From positions 1 to 33,137 of the forward strand of contig QZED01000021.1 in NCBI GenBank assembly GCA_009917405.1: a DNA stretch of 33,137 nucleotides, read 5' to 3'. Origin of the DNA: a bacterium c-19 (GTDB lineage Bacteria; Bacillota_I; Bacilli_A; Erysipelotrichales; Erysipelotrichaceae). Positions 1-7,931 of this stretch are shown piece after piece (position 1 is the stretch's first letter; every line of letters begins with the position of its first letter). The notes below the pieces were generated by a model that was not told the DNA's origin, did not search any database, and was given only the letters and a program-made list of their open reading frames with translations. The position numbers were made by a program, and so were the translations under genes.

Positions 1-60
1 AGCACTTCAGCGGCGACAATAGTTGGCCATGCGCCTGTGAAGATAGCACATTGCCGGGCT
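1..60 (+). rRNA. rrf: 5S rRNA, 3' end (partial, cut by window edge)
   Basis: The first 60 bases match the 3' half of bacterial 5S rRNA from memory: an AGCnCTTCAGCG segment, then TAGTTGG, a CCTGTGA, TAG and finally TTGCCGGGC, in the order and spacing of the Firmicute 5S consensus. A strong hairpin and T-run follow directly. The 5' half lies outside the window. This implies a ribosomal RNA operon ending here, transcribed in the same direction as mnmA. Confidence 0.85.
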
Positions 61-62
61 TT

Positions 63-88
63 GACCCTTATGTAAGGGTCTTTTTTAT
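63..88 (+). terminator. Rho-independent terminator of the rRNA operon
   Basis: GACCCTT (63-69) pairs with AAGGGTC (74-80) around a 4-nt loop and is followed by TTTTTT. It sits 2 nt after the 5S 3' end. Confidence 0.85.
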
Positions 89-237
89 TGTCTTTTTCTA
101 TATGTACATTTCTCTTTTTTATTAAATGGATGAAATGACAGAATGAAGCAGGGAATTGTTGATGAGATAAATACATCTATTCATAAAATGATGAACGCTA
201 TTTTTGATTGAATATTTCTTTTCCTTTTCAATTACGT

Positions 238-243
238 TATAAT
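238..243 (+). promoter_or_regulatory. Likely -10 element for mnmA
   Basis: Perfect TATAAT 21 nt before the mnmA start codon. The -35 region at the 17-bp position (215-220, TTTCTT) is poor, so only the -10 is called. Confidence 0.5.
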
Positions 244-263
244 ATTAGACAAGGTGATGTAAA

Positions 264-1430
264 ATGAAAAAAAAGATCTTATTAGGTCTGTCCGGCGGAG
301 TAGATTCCGCGGTTGCAGCATATATATTAAAGGAACAGGGATATGATGTCACCTGTGCTTTTATGCGTAATTGGGATGCTTATGCGAATAATGATATTTT
401 AGGAAATCCTACCATTCAAGATGATATATGCCCTCAAGAACAGGACTATATGGACGCAAAGGCAGTGGCGGATCAATTAAAACTGCCGTTATTGAGAGTC
501 GACTTTGTAAAGGAATATTGGGATGATGTCTTTTCTACCTTTTTAAAGGAATATGAAAGAGGTCGTACTCCGAATCCGGATATTTTATGTAATAAATATA
601 TTAAATTTGATGCATTTATGAAGTTTGCACAAAAACAGGGCTTTGATACTGTCGCAACCGGACATTATGCGAGGGTAAAACATGAAGCTGAAGAAAGCAT
701 CTTGTTAAGAGGAAAGGATTCTAATAAGGATCAAACTTATTTTCTTTGTCAGATTTCGCAGGACGCTTTATCTCATACCGTTTTTCCGATCGGTGAGTTA
801 GCTAAGCAGGAAGTCAGACACATTGCCGATCAGCTGCATTTGGATAGTGTTGCGACCAAAAAGGATTCCACGGGGATTTGTTTTATTGGAGAGCGAAATT
901 TTCGCCAGTTTTTAAAGAATTATCTGCCGATGCAGGACGGAGATATTGTTAATATCGCGGATCTTCAGGTGCTGGGAAGACACAGCGGTGTAATGTATTA
1001 TACGATTGGTCAGCGTAAAGGATTGGGGATTGGCGGCACTAAGGGACCTTGGTTTGTTGTCGGGAAGGATGTAAAAAAGAACATCCTCTACGTCGCAACC
1101 GGTGATGATAAAGAATGGTTGCAGTCAACTGACTGTATTGTTTCTCAGGTTAATTGGTTTTCTGCGCAAAAACCGCATGGTGAATATCACTGCACTGCTA
1201 AGTTTCGCTATCGTCAAGAGGATAATGATGTTACGATACGTTTTATCGACGATACGACAGTTTTTGTCTCTTATCCGCAGGGTGTTATGTCTGTCACAGG
1301 AGGACAGGAAGCGGTCTTTTATCAAGAATCGGTGTGTCTGGGTGGCGGTGTAATCGAAGAGGTATTTGTTCATGATATTACGATTGATGAAAAAATAGCG
1401 ATGAGGTGCGAAGATGGAAACATGCTTTGA
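264..1430 (+). CDS. mnmA: tRNA-specific 2-thiouridylase MnmA
   Basis: 388-residue cytoplasmic enzyme that thiolates U34 of tRNA-Lys, -Glu and -Gln, using ATP and a persulfide relayed from a cysteine desulfurase. The PP-loop SGGVDS is at residues 10-15. The catalytic cysteine is C109 in the RTPNPDILCN motif, and the second, persulfide-carrying cysteine is C206 in STGICFIGER. GHYAR and KDQTYFL, typical of the family, lie between them. The length is normal for MnmA. The ATG at 264 follows an AAGGTGAT ribosome binding site at 251-258. The 3' end overlaps the next gene by 17 nt, suggesting co-expression. No adjacent cysteine desulfurase gene is present here. Confidence 0.96.
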   Translation: MKKKILLGLSGGVDSAVAAYILKEQGYDVTCAFMRNWDAYANNDILGNPTIQDDICPQEQDYMDAKAVADQLKLPLLRVDFVKEYWDDVFSTFLKEYERGRTPNPDILCNKYIKFDAFMKFAQKQGFDTVATGHYARVKHEAEESILLRGKDSNKDQTYFLCQISQDALSHTVFPIGELAKQEVRHIADQLHLDSVATKKDSTGICFIGERNFRQFLKNYLPMQDGDIVNIADLQVLGRHSGVMYYTIGQRKGLGIGGTKGPWFVVGKDVKKNILYVATGDDKEWLQSTDCIVSQVNWFSAQKPHGEYHCTAKFRYRQEDNDVTIRFIDDTTVFVSYPQGVMSVTGGQEAVFYQESVCLGGGVIEEVFVHDITIDEKIAMRCEDGNML

Positions 1431-2124
1431 GCGAGTAAATCCGTTATCTAAAACAAGAATGATCTTGTTGTTTCTGCATTATTTTCTCGGTTATCAGTTT
1501 GTATATCCAATGTTATTAACTTCCTTTACTTTATGGCTGGATCCGGTTGCTCGCGTTGTTCCCGATTGGTTGCAGTTTCTATTATACTGCTATATGATCG
1601 GTGCCGCGGTTTGGTTGGCATTTCCGCTTTTAAAGGAATCTGTACAAGGCTGGAAAAAAAATCGAATGCATATGATAAAGTTGTGCCTCTTTCTTTTCGG
1701 TGCTTATTATATCAGTTCCATCATAATTAATTTGATTATTCTTCTGTTTTCTCAGTCTGAAACAAGTGCCAATCAACTGGAGGTCATGAAAGAAATCAGT
1801 GTATCTCCTTATTTGACCATGTTTTCTACTTTGATTTACGCTCCAATTGTCGAAGAACTTGTCTTTCGCGGTGTTTTTTATCGAGCGCTACGCCCTCGCC
1901 TTTCGTGTCTTTCGTCCGCTTTGATCAGTGCGTTTCTCTTTGGTTTTGTTCATGTGTTTTTTTCTTTATTGACAGGAAATTTCAATGATTTGATTTATTT
2001 ATTGTCTTACGGTTTGATTGGATTTTATTTGGCAGTTGCTTATGAAAAAAGCGAGACTATTTTCGGCAGTATGATATTTCACTTTATCAATAATGCTATT
2101 GCATTTTTAATGATTGTTTTATAA
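1414..2124 (+). CDS. CPBP family intramembrane metalloprotease (Abi/CAAX-like)
   Basis: 236-residue polytopic membrane protein. It carries the CPBP/Abi motifs in order: EE at 147-148 with R152 (EELVFR), a FxxxH-type histidine at H180 (FGFVH), and HFINN at 223-227. These are the putative metal-binding and catalytic residues. Hydrophobic helices precede and surround the motifs. In other bacteria the family includes prenyl-protein-protease-like enzymes and bacteriocin self-immunity proteins; the substrate here cannot be told. The start at 1414 lies inside the mnmA 3' end and follows GAGG at 1401-1404, so translation is probably coupled to mnmA. Confidence 0.85.
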   Translation: METCFERVNPLSKTRMILLFLHYFLGYQFVYPMLLTSFTLWLDPVARVVPDWLQFLLYCYMIGAAVWLAFPLLKESVQGWKKNRMHMIKLCLFLFGAYYISSIIINLIILLFSQSETSANQLEVMKEISVSPYLTMFSTLIYAPIVEELVFRGVFYRALRPRLSCLSSALISAFLFGFVHVFFSLLTGNFNDLIYLLSYGLIGFYLAVAYEKSETIFGSMIFHFINNAIAFLMIVL

Positions 2125-2173
2125 TATAAAACTTATCAATGATTGTTTATTCAGTGTATACAAGGAGATCGTA

Positions 2174-4339
2174 ATGGAAGAAATAAAGCTGCAGGCACGG
2201 TTTTTATTAATGATTTATCATAATTCGACCAATGGATATGGAGTTGCTCGTTTCATCAGCTATGATAAAGAAGAAAAGGAATTTACCGCAACCGGCATTT
2301 TTGCCGAATTAGAGGAAGAGCGTGTCTATAATTTAATCGGTCATTATCAGGAGCATTATCGTTACGGTATGCAGTTTCAGGTGAGTGCCTATGAATTGAT
2401 GCGTCCCAATGATGTGGCTTCTTTAGTGCGTTATTTTTCCAGTGCCATGTTTCCCGGAATCGGCAAAAAATTGGCTTCGCAGCTAGTAGAGGTGTTGGGA
2501 GAACAAGCGATTGAGCGTATTCTTGATGATGCGAGCTGCTTAGAAGCGATCAGCGGATTATCAGAAAAGAAAAGAGCGGTCGTGTTGGAAGGAGTAAAGC
2601 AGTTTCAGGATTTAGACGACAGTGTTGTATTTTTTACTAAGCATGGTTTGTCATTGCAAATGATTGCGAAAATTCAGTCGGCTTATGGTGATGAAGCTGT
2701 CTTAAAGGTAAGAGAGAATCCTTATCGGCTTGTTTCTGAGGTTGACGGAATCGGCTTTCAAACAGCGGATAAATTAGCACAGGCTATTCATTATGAAAGC
2801 GATCATTCAAATCGCAGAAAGGCGGCTGTTTTGGCTTCGGTCATGTCCTGTTGTATGGCTTGTGGAGATACGTTTGTATCAAAGGAACGCTTGGCTAATG
2901 AGACACGGCGTTTAATAAGGGAAGAGATCGATGAACTTGATCCATTATTGGAAGAGCTTGCCATGGAGCGCAGTATTATTCTTGAGGAAGATCGCATTTA
3001 TCATCATACACAATATGATGCCGAAACAGGAATTGCGGCTTTTTTGACCCAGTTCCCATATGTTGAAACCGACCATATGCCTGATGATTTATCGGCTGAA
3101 ATAAATGAAATTGAAGACAGCTTTCATATTATTTATGAAGATAAACAAAAACAGGCAATTCTTACTTTTTTTCAAGAGCCGTTTGCGATTATTAGCGGCG
3201 GTCCTGGAACCGGTAAAACAACGATTGTAAAAGGTATTTTAGCACTTGCCGAAAAGCTATGTCCGCTGTCAAAAATCACGCTATGTGCGCCGACGGGAAG
3301 GGCAGCTAAGCGAATGGCACAGCTGAGTGATCGCGATGCTATGACGATTCATTCGCTTTTAAAGTGGGATTTGGAATCCAATCAGTTTGTAAAAGGCTTC
3401 GATGATCCACTTGATTGTGATATCTTGATTGTAGATGAGTTTTCCATGGTTGATGCATGGTTGTTTTATTGCTTGTTAAGGGCGTGTAAGCCGGTATCAA
3501 AGATATTGTTAATCGGTGATAAGGATCAGCTTCCCAGTGTTGCTCCGGGATGTGTGCTACAGGATTTAATAGAGAGTAAGTGCTTTCCGGTCATTTGTCT
3601 TAATAAAATTTTCCGGCAAAGTGAGGGCAGTGATGTAGTTACTTTGGCACATGAAATCAATGAGGGAAGCTATCAGATTTTACAAAATGCTAAAGACGCG
3701 GCTTTTTTTCCATGTCCTTCTTATGAAATATGTGCTCGTGTCACCCAGATTGTCGAAGGTGCCTATGAAAAAGGGTATGAAAATCAAGATATTCAAGTAT
3801 TGGCGCCAATGTATCAAGGTGTTGCTGGAATTGATGCTCTTAACCGCTCCCTGCAGGAATTGATGAATCCGCCGCATGCAAAAAAGCGTGAGCTTCGTGT
3901 CGGTTATCGTATCTTTCGGGAAGGGGATAAGATTATGCAGTTGAAAAATCAACCGGAGGAAGATGTTTATAACGGAGATATTGGTAAAATTATTGAAATC
4001 ATTTATGCGAATGAGGATCTGTCTAAACAAAATCGTATCATTGCAGCTTATGACGATATCATAGTCGAGTATATGCAAGAGGCTTTTCACCATATTACTC
4101 ATGCCTATTGTATTTCGATTCATAAAGCACAGGGCAGCGAATATCCAATTGTGATTATGCCTATGGTCAATGATTATCGGCATATGTTACAGCGCCGTTT
4201 GCTTTACACCGGGGTTTCACGTGCCAAAAAATCATTGGTGTTGCTGGGGCAGCAAGAGGCTCTTCACCGAGCTGTATATGTTCAGGAACTACCGCGTCGA
4301 AGTACCTTAAAGGCGCGAATTCTTACGACCTTTTTATGA
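2174..4339 (+). CDS. recD2: RecD2-type ATP-dependent DNA helicase
   Basis: 721-residue SF1B 5'-3' helicase of the RecD2/TraA family, which acts in Firmicutes without RecBC. An OB-like N-terminus and a helix-hairpin-helix region (PGIGKKLASQL, about residues 95-105) precede the motor. Visible helicase motifs are Walker A GGPGTGKTT near 342, Walker B ILIVDEFSMVD near 418, GDKDQLPSVAPG (motif III), KIFRQ (motif IV), SIHKAQGSEYPIV (motif V) and LLYTGVSRAKKSL (motif VI). The ORF stays open 20 codons upstream, but the ATG at 2174 is chosen because AAGGAG lies at 2162-2167. The role is inferred as recombination or replication-fork repair. Confidence 0.93.
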   Translation: MEEIKLQARFLLMIYHNSTNGYGVARFISYDKEEKEFTATGIFAELEEERVYNLIGHYQEHYRYGMQFQVSAYELMRPNDVASLVRYFSSAMFPGIGKKLASQLVEVLGEQAIERILDDASCLEAISGLSEKKRAVVLEGVKQFQDLDDSVVFFTKHGLSLQMIAKIQSAYGDEAVLKVRENPYRLVSEVDGIGFQTADKLAQAIHYESDHSNRRKAAVLASVMSCCMACGDTFVSKERLANETRRLIREEIDELDPLLEELAMERSIILEEDRIYHHTQYDAETGIAAFLTQFPYVETDHMPDDLSAEINEIEDSFHIIYEDKQKQAILTFFQEPFAIISGGPGTGKTTIVKGILALAEKLCPLSKITLCAPTGRAAKRMAQLSDRDAMTIHSLLKWDLESNQFVKGFDDPLDCDILIVDEFSMVDAWLFYCLLRACKPVSKILLIGDKDQLPSVAPGCVLQDLIESKCFPVICLNKIFRQSEGSDVVTLAHEINEGSYQILQNAKDAAFFPCPSYEICARVTQIVEGAYEKGYENQDIQVLAPMYQGVAGIDALNRSLQELMNPPHAKKRELRVGYRIFREGDKIMQLKNQPEEDVYNGDIGKIIEIIYANEDLSKQNRIIAAYDDIIVEYMQEAFHHITHAYCISIHKAQGSEYPIVIMPMVNDYRHMLQRRLLYTGVSRAKKSLVLLGQQEALHRAVYVQELPRRSTLKARILTTFL

Positions 4340-4400
4340 AAAAGTGAGTGTATAGTTTAAATTCGTAAGGGACATACTATCGTTAGTTAGGAGTGATGGT

Positions 4401-4577
4401 ATGAATAAGTGTTTGATGACGGCTGTAATCGGCTTTGTGGCAGGCATGTATGTAGGTTATCGAAATGAGGATGAGCTGCATGATATTTGTCGCCAAGGGC
4501 AAAGAACCAAGCGCAAAGCCGCTCGCAAGCTGCATAAGGCTTATGATTCTATGTGCGACTGCATGGATATGGATTAA
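4401..4577 (+). CDS. Small membrane-anchored protein, YtxH-like architecture
   Basis: 58-residue ORF with a clear TAGGAG ribosome binding site (4388-4393). The protein has an N-terminal hydrophobic stretch (about residues 4-18, LMTAVIGFVAGMYVG) followed by a strongly basic segment (GQRTKRKAARKLHK) and a Cys/Met/Asp-rich tail (MCDCMDMD). A single N-terminal membrane helix with a charged cytoplasmic tail resembles the YtxH/gas-vesicle-like small proteins, but no sequence family is recognised with certainty. A short terminator follows directly. Codon usage matches the neighbours. Confidence 0.65.
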   Translation: MNKCLMTAVIGFVAGMYVGYRNEDELHDICRQGQRTKRKAARKLHKAYDSMCDCMDMD

Positions 4578-4596
4578 CCCCGTTATTCGGGGTTTT
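4578..4596 (+). terminator. Short terminator hairpin that also carries the AI-2E gene's only SD-like sequence
   Basis: CCCCG (4578-4582) pairs with CGGGG (4588-4592), followed by TTTT. It begins right after the stop of the 58-residue gene and ends 5 nt before the next ATG (4602). The GGGG in its 3' arm is the only purine-rich sequence at SD distance from that ATG. Confidence 0.65.
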
Positions 4597-4601
4597 CATT
4601 T

Positions 4602-5702
4602 ATGAAAAAGTATCAAAAAGAGCTGATTCGTTTTCCGTTATTGTTACTGCCATCTTTGCTCGGTTTAATATTGCTTGTCATATTATTAAAACAGGTTTCG
4701 CTTTATGAAAAATTGGTTGCCTTATACCATGCACTGTTTCCGGTGTTCGGCGGAGTAGTAATTGCCTTTTTATTACAGCCGGTAATTGATCGTTTGGCAA
4801 CGCATATGAAGCTGAAAACAGCGATCATTCTTGTTTATATCGGTATTTTAGCTTCAGTCGCATTGTTACTGATTCTGCTTTTGCCGATTCTTTATCGTCA
4901 GATTGTCGATTTTGTATCGTTGCTGCCGCAGTGGCTGGATAAAATCAAGCTGTTATTGAATGAACATCATATTGTGATGGAGCGCATTATGAATGTTGAG
5001 GACAGTGCCTTACAGGAAGGTACTATGTTTATGCTTGATTCACTTCGTTCGTTTTTCGGTACCGCAATGGATTATGCGATTGCTTATATGACGGCTTTCT
5101 TTATTTCCATCGATGTAGAATTTTGTAAACGCAGTGCGAAAAAGCTATTTTCTAATTACCATCGCTTTGTGACTTTTTATAAAACGATGAGTAATATCGT
5201 GTTCCAGTATTTGACGGGGACATTGCTTGATTTAATTTTTGTCAGTGTTACAAGTGCCGTCGTTTTATATGCAGCTGCTTTTCCGAATGCGCTGTTGTAT
5301 GCGATTATTTTGGCTTTAAGCAATCTGTTTCCTTATATTGGTCCAACCATCGGGTTATTGTTTGTCATCTTAGTGGGAGTGCTTAGTTATGAGCAGCTGC
5401 CGCTTATTACGATTGTTCTAATATGGACGATCCAACAGATTGAATCAAATCTAGTTCAGCCGATGATTTTTAATAAAACAATGGATGTACGGCCAATTTT
5501 AACCTTTGTCGCATTATTTATTGCGGAGGCTTTATTCGGTATTCCGGGCATTTTATTATCACCGATTTTAGCTAGTATTATGCAAATTGCATTTCGTTCG
5601 TATCTGCACGCGAAAACAAAGGATACCGTGGGACAGTGGGAAGATATTTGGTATGATTTTGATGATGCGATCCGAAGCATTCCGATACCGCCTAAGGAAT
5701 GA
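4602..5702 (+). CDS. AI-2E family transporter (PerM/YtvI-like permease)
   Basis: 366-residue polytopic membrane protein of the AI-2E (UPF0118) family. Two N-terminal hydrophobic helices are followed by an amphipathic middle region (about 100-150). The conserved C-terminal block contains LSNLFPYIGPTIG, an IQQIESNLVQPMIF segment and a final GIPGILLSPILA helix. Known members export quorum signals or act as Na+/H+ antiporters; the substrate here is unknown. The start has no canonical SD: the closest candidate is GGGG inside the terminator stem just upstream. A second, divergent family member is encoded at 12254-13369. Confidence 0.9.
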   Translation: MKKYQKELIRFPLLLLPSLLGLILLVILLKQVSLYEKLVALYHALFPVFGGVVIAFLLQPVIDRLATHMKLKTAIILVYIGILASVALLLILLLPILYRQIVDFVSLLPQWLDKIKLLLNEHHIVMERIMNVEDSALQEGTMFMLDSLRSFFGTAMDYAIAYMTAFFISIDVEFCKRSAKKLFSNYHRFVTFYKTMSNIVFQYLTGTLLDLIFVSVTSAVVLYAAAFPNALLYAIILALSNLFPYIGPTIGLLFVILVGVLSYEQLPLITIVLIWTIQQIESNLVQPMIFNKTMDVRPILTFVALFIAEALFGIPGILLSPILASIMQIAFRSYLHAKTKDTVGQWEDIWYDFDDAIRSIPIPPKE

Positions 5703-5704
5703 AA

Positions 5705-5742
5705 AAAAAGTGAATGGTGTATTCGGTTCATCTTCATTTTTT
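5705..5742 (+). terminator. Possible terminator after the AI-2E gene
   Basis: An A-rich arm (AAAAAAgTGAA) can pair, with one bulge, with TTCATTTTTT downstream; a long loop separates them. The stem is weak apart from the T-run. Confidence 0.3.
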
Positions 5743-5745
5743 CAT

Positions 5746-5767
5746 AAAAAAAGCCCTGAATCGGACT
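5746..5767 (-). terminator. Terminator of the tRNA-His/tRNA-Ser transcript
   Basis: Read on the minus strand, AGTCC pairs with GGGCT (one G-T pair) around the loop GATTCA and is followed by TTTTTT. It lies 11 nt beyond the tRNA-Ser 3' end. The segment also contains a direct repeat CTGAATCGG at 5756-5764 and 5766-5774. Confidence 0.55.
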
Positions 5768-5778
5768 GAATCGGTATA

Positions 5779-5866
5779 TGGCGGAGTCTATGAGATTCGA
5801 ACTCATGGTGGCGTGAACCACACAGCCTTTCCAAGACTGCACCTTAAACCACTCGGACAAGACTCC
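5779..5866 (-). tRNA. tRNA-Ser (anticodon GGA)
   Basis: The minus strand folds as a class II tRNA. The acceptor stem GGAGTCT/AGACTCC is followed by discriminator G and an encoded CCA. The anticodon stem-loop CAGTC-TTGGAAA-GGCTG has GGA as anticodon. A long variable arm and a T-arm with GTTCGAATC are present. The total of 88 nt including CCA and the extra arm are diagnostic of tRNA-Ser. Confidence 0.95.
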
Positions 5867-5878
5867 AGAATCTATATT

Positions 5879-5900
5879 TAAACCCCTGTGACAGGGGTTT
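5879..5900. other. Perfect hairpin between the two tRNA genes
   Basis: AAACCCCTG and CAGGGGTTT form a 9-bp stem with a 3-nt loop in the spacer between tRNA-His and tRNA-Ser. No long T-run follows on either strand, so it may be a weak terminator or an RNA-processing signal in the tRNA precursor. Confidence 0.5.
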
Positions 5901-5910
5901 ATTTATTACT

Positions 5911-5987
5911 TGGGGCGAACGAAGGGGATCGAACCCTCGAATGACGGGACCACAACCCGCTGTGTTAACCACTTCACCACGTTCGCC
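5911..5987 (-). tRNA. tRNA-His (anticodon GTG)
   Basis: On the minus strand the acceptor 5' strand begins with the extra G-1 (GGCGAACG) opposite C73, a hallmark of tRNA-His. The anticodon arm CGGG-TTGTGGT-CCCG has GTG in the loop. The T-loop GTTCGATCC and an encoded CCA are present. Confidence 0.96.
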
Positions 5988-6005
5988 GTTTGTCAAGCAA
6001 GAAAT

Positions 6006-6034
6006 ATTATAACTGATGTATGCATGTTTGTAAA
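6006..6034 (-). promoter_or_regulatory. Promoter of the tRNA-His/tRNA-Ser operon
   Basis: Minus-strand TTTACA (-35, plus coordinates 6029-6034), exactly 17 bp, then TATAAT (-10, 6006-6011), 19 bp before the tRNA-His 5' end. Confidence 0.8.
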
Positions 6035-6042
6035 TAGTTTTA

Positions 6043-6071
6043 TTGAATTTTTTGCGATAAATTGTTATAAT
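6043..6071 (+). promoter_or_regulatory. degV promoter
   Basis: TTGAAT (6043-6048), 17-bp spacer, TATAAT (6066-6071), just ahead of an AAGGAG SD at 6079-6084. It lies back to back with the tRNA promoter. Confidence 0.75.
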
Positions 6072-6091
6072 GGCATTTAAGGAGTGATAGT

Positions 6092-6937
6092 ATGAAAAAA
6101 GTTGCTTTTCTTTGTGATTCCAGTGCCGATATATCTGCGGAACAGGCAAAAGCTTTAGATATTCATGTCATCAGAATGCCGATCATCATTGACGGTGTCA
6201 GCTATACAGAATCAGAAACGATTCAGGATCAAGAGTTGATTCAAGCCTTAAAGGATAATAAGAAAATAACAACCACACAGCCTAGCTTAGGTGAAATTAT
6301 GACAATGTGGGAAAACCTGTTGAAAACGCATGATGAAGTTTTTTATTTACCGCTGTCAAGAGAATTAAGTGGAACTTGCCGCAACGCAATTCAAATGGCG
6401 CAACAAGAACCTTTTTTAGATAAGGTTATCGTCGTGGACAGTTCCTTTGCCTGTTATCCGATTGTGAAAATGCTGGAAATGGCTCGTGATATGTATGCGA
6501 AGGGATATGAGGGTAAAGAAATCAAGCGTAAAATCGAGGAAGAAGGAGAGCTGTTTGCTATCTTAATTCCGGAGAATCTCAATGCGCTGAAAAACGGCGG
6601 CAGAATTTCACCGGCTGCGGCGGCATTAGCCGGTCTGTTAAAAATACATCCGCTGCTGAAGGTTGAGCATGGCGCAATCGATGTACAGGATAAGGTACGT
6701 ACACTGTCAAAGGCGTATAAGGCCGGTATTGAGGCGTGTGTAAAGGATGTGAATCCCGCTGATTACATGTGGATGATTATTGACGCAGATAATCGCAGTG
6801 CCAGTAATGAATTAAAGGGCATGCTGGAGGAAGCCTGTCATCAAAGTGTAGAACAGCGGATCTTCAAGGCGGTACTGCTTGCTCATACCGGACCGGGAAC
6901 AATCGGCTTCGGACGCATCAAAAAAATTAAGTATTAG
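6092..6937 (+). CDS. DegV family fatty-acid-binding protein (FakB-like)
   Basis: 281-residue cytoplasmic lipid-binding protein of the DegV/FakB family. FakB proteins present bound fatty acids to the kinase FakA for incorporation into phospholipids. The family motifs are present: N-terminal FLCDSSADI, the TTQPS loop at 61-65, the SRELSGT loop at 89-95 with S93 in the ligand-carboxylate position, NGGRISPAAA, and the C-terminal HTGPGTIGFG, whose His is also ligand-binding in the family. No fakA gene is adjacent. It is monocistronic, with its own promoter and terminator. The fatty acid preferred cannot be told from sequence. Confidence 0.9.
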   Translation: MKKVAFLCDSSADISAEQAKALDIHVIRMPIIIDGVSYTESETIQDQELIQALKDNKKITTTQPSLGEIMTMWENLLKTHDEVFYLPLSRELSGTCRNAIQMAQQEPFLDKVIVVDSSFACYPIVKMLEMARDMYAKGYEGKEIKRKIEEEGELFAILIPENLNALKNGGRISPAAAALAGLLKIHPLLKVEHGAIDVQDKVRTLSKAYKAGIEACVKDVNPADYMWMIIDADNRSASNELKGMLEEACHQSVEQRIFKAVLLAHTGPGTIGFGRIKKIKY

Positions 6938-6942
6938 AAGTA

Positions 6943-6961
6943 CCCGCATCAGCGGGCTTTT
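6943..6961 (+). terminator. degV terminator
   Basis: CCCGC / GCGGG stem with a 4-nt ATCA loop, followed by CTTTTC, 5 nt after the degV stop codon. Confidence 0.75.
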
Positions 6962-6974
6962 CATTGGCTTTCTA

Positions 6975-7003
6975 TTGAAACTGCGACTGATTCTTTATAT
7001 AAT
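6975..7003 (+). promoter_or_regulatory. mreC-mreD-minC-minD operon promoter
   Basis: TTGAAA (6975-6980), 17 bp, TATAAT (6998-7003). The leader to mreC is about 80 nt; no riboswitch-like fold was recognised in it. Confidence 0.75.
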
Positions 7004-7091
7004 ATACATGAATTTGCGGATAAGATATGATGAATCTGCATCTAAGATAGCTCCAGTAATAATAAAATAAAAAAAGAAATGTGGTGATTGC

Positions 7092-7931
7092 ATGTCAAGA
7101 TTTACCCGTACCCAAAAAATAATTATGTCGTTTATCGGCTTATTTATCCTGTTAGGAATTGTCGCCAAAGGTGTTCAATCCAAGGGTAGTATGGCTGATT
7201 TAGGCTATGATGCATTCAGTATGATGCGTTACGGTCTGTTAGAAAAACCGACGCGTTCTCTACAACGCTGGACTAAGGACTTTTCAGACTTATGGAAGGT
7301 AAAGGAAGAAAATGACAGTCTGCGCTATCAGCTTTCCCAACAACCGTTGTATGAAGCACAGCTCATGCAGGCACAGCGTGAGATCGCAGAATTAAAGGAA
7401 CAGCTGGATATGAAGCACTCCTTATCGCAATATGAAACAATTGCCGCAGAAGTCATTGTTCGTGATGCGGATTCATGGGATAATCAGTTTACCATTAATT
7501 TAGGCAGCGATGACGGTATGAAAAAGGATATGATCGTATTATCCGGCAAGGGTGTTGTCGGTAAAATAAGTGAAGTCTCCAAGTTTACAAGCAAAGTAAA
7601 ACTTCTGACCAGTGAAGATCGCCAAAACAATGTGGCGGTAAAAGTATCGGTATCCGATAAGGAAAGTACGGAAGGAATCTTACAGAATTATGATGCGAAT
7701 CGCGGTGTCTTTGTAATTCATGTGTTTGACGGAAATCATGATATCAAAGAGGATATGCAAATCGTTACCTCAGGGAAAGGCGGTGTTTATCCCAGCGGGT
7801 TATTGATCGGCAAAGTCAATACGATTGAGGAATTAAGCAATTCGATTGGTAAAACGATCTATGTCAAGCCGGCGGCTGATTTTCAAAACTTTGATTTTGT
7901 ACAGGTCATAAAGGATGTGAATAACCAATGA
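7092..7931 (+). CDS. mreC: Rod shape-determining protein MreC
   Basis: 279-residue bitopic membrane protein of the elongasome, scaffolding peptidoglycan synthesis with MreD, RodA and MreB. An N-terminal membrane helix (about 9-27) is followed by a coiled coil (about 60-112, rich in Q/E/K/L heptads) and then the paired beta-barrel domain. That domain shows the usual D..DSWDNQFTINLGSDDGM, SGKGVVGKI and SGKGGVYPSGLLIGKV segments. The length is normal. Stop and mreD start overlap as ATGA. mreB is not in this window, whereas it usually precedes mreC. Confidence 0.93.
   Translation: MSRFTRTQKIIMSFIGLFILLGIVAKGVQSKGSMADLGYDAFSMMRYGLLEKPTRSLQRWTKDFSDLWKVKEENDSLRYQLSQQPLYEAQLMQAQREIAELKEQLDMKHSLSQYETIAAEVIVRDADSWDNQFTINLGSDDGMKKDMIVLSGKGVVGKISEVSKFTSKVKLLTSEDRQNNVAVKVSVSDKESTEGILQNYDANRGVFVIHVFDGNHDIKEDMQIVTSGKGGVYPSGLLIGKVNTIEELSNSIGKTIYVKPAADFQNFDFVQVIKDVNNQ

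Noticed and set aside
3680-4183. 167-residue minus-strand ORF inside recD2
   Set aside because: Antisense shadow of helicase motifs with no promoter or SD; recD2 is intact on the plus strand.
5456-6149. Minus-strand ORFs across the tRNA genes
   Set aside because: They are translations of tRNA-Ser and tRNA-His sequence.
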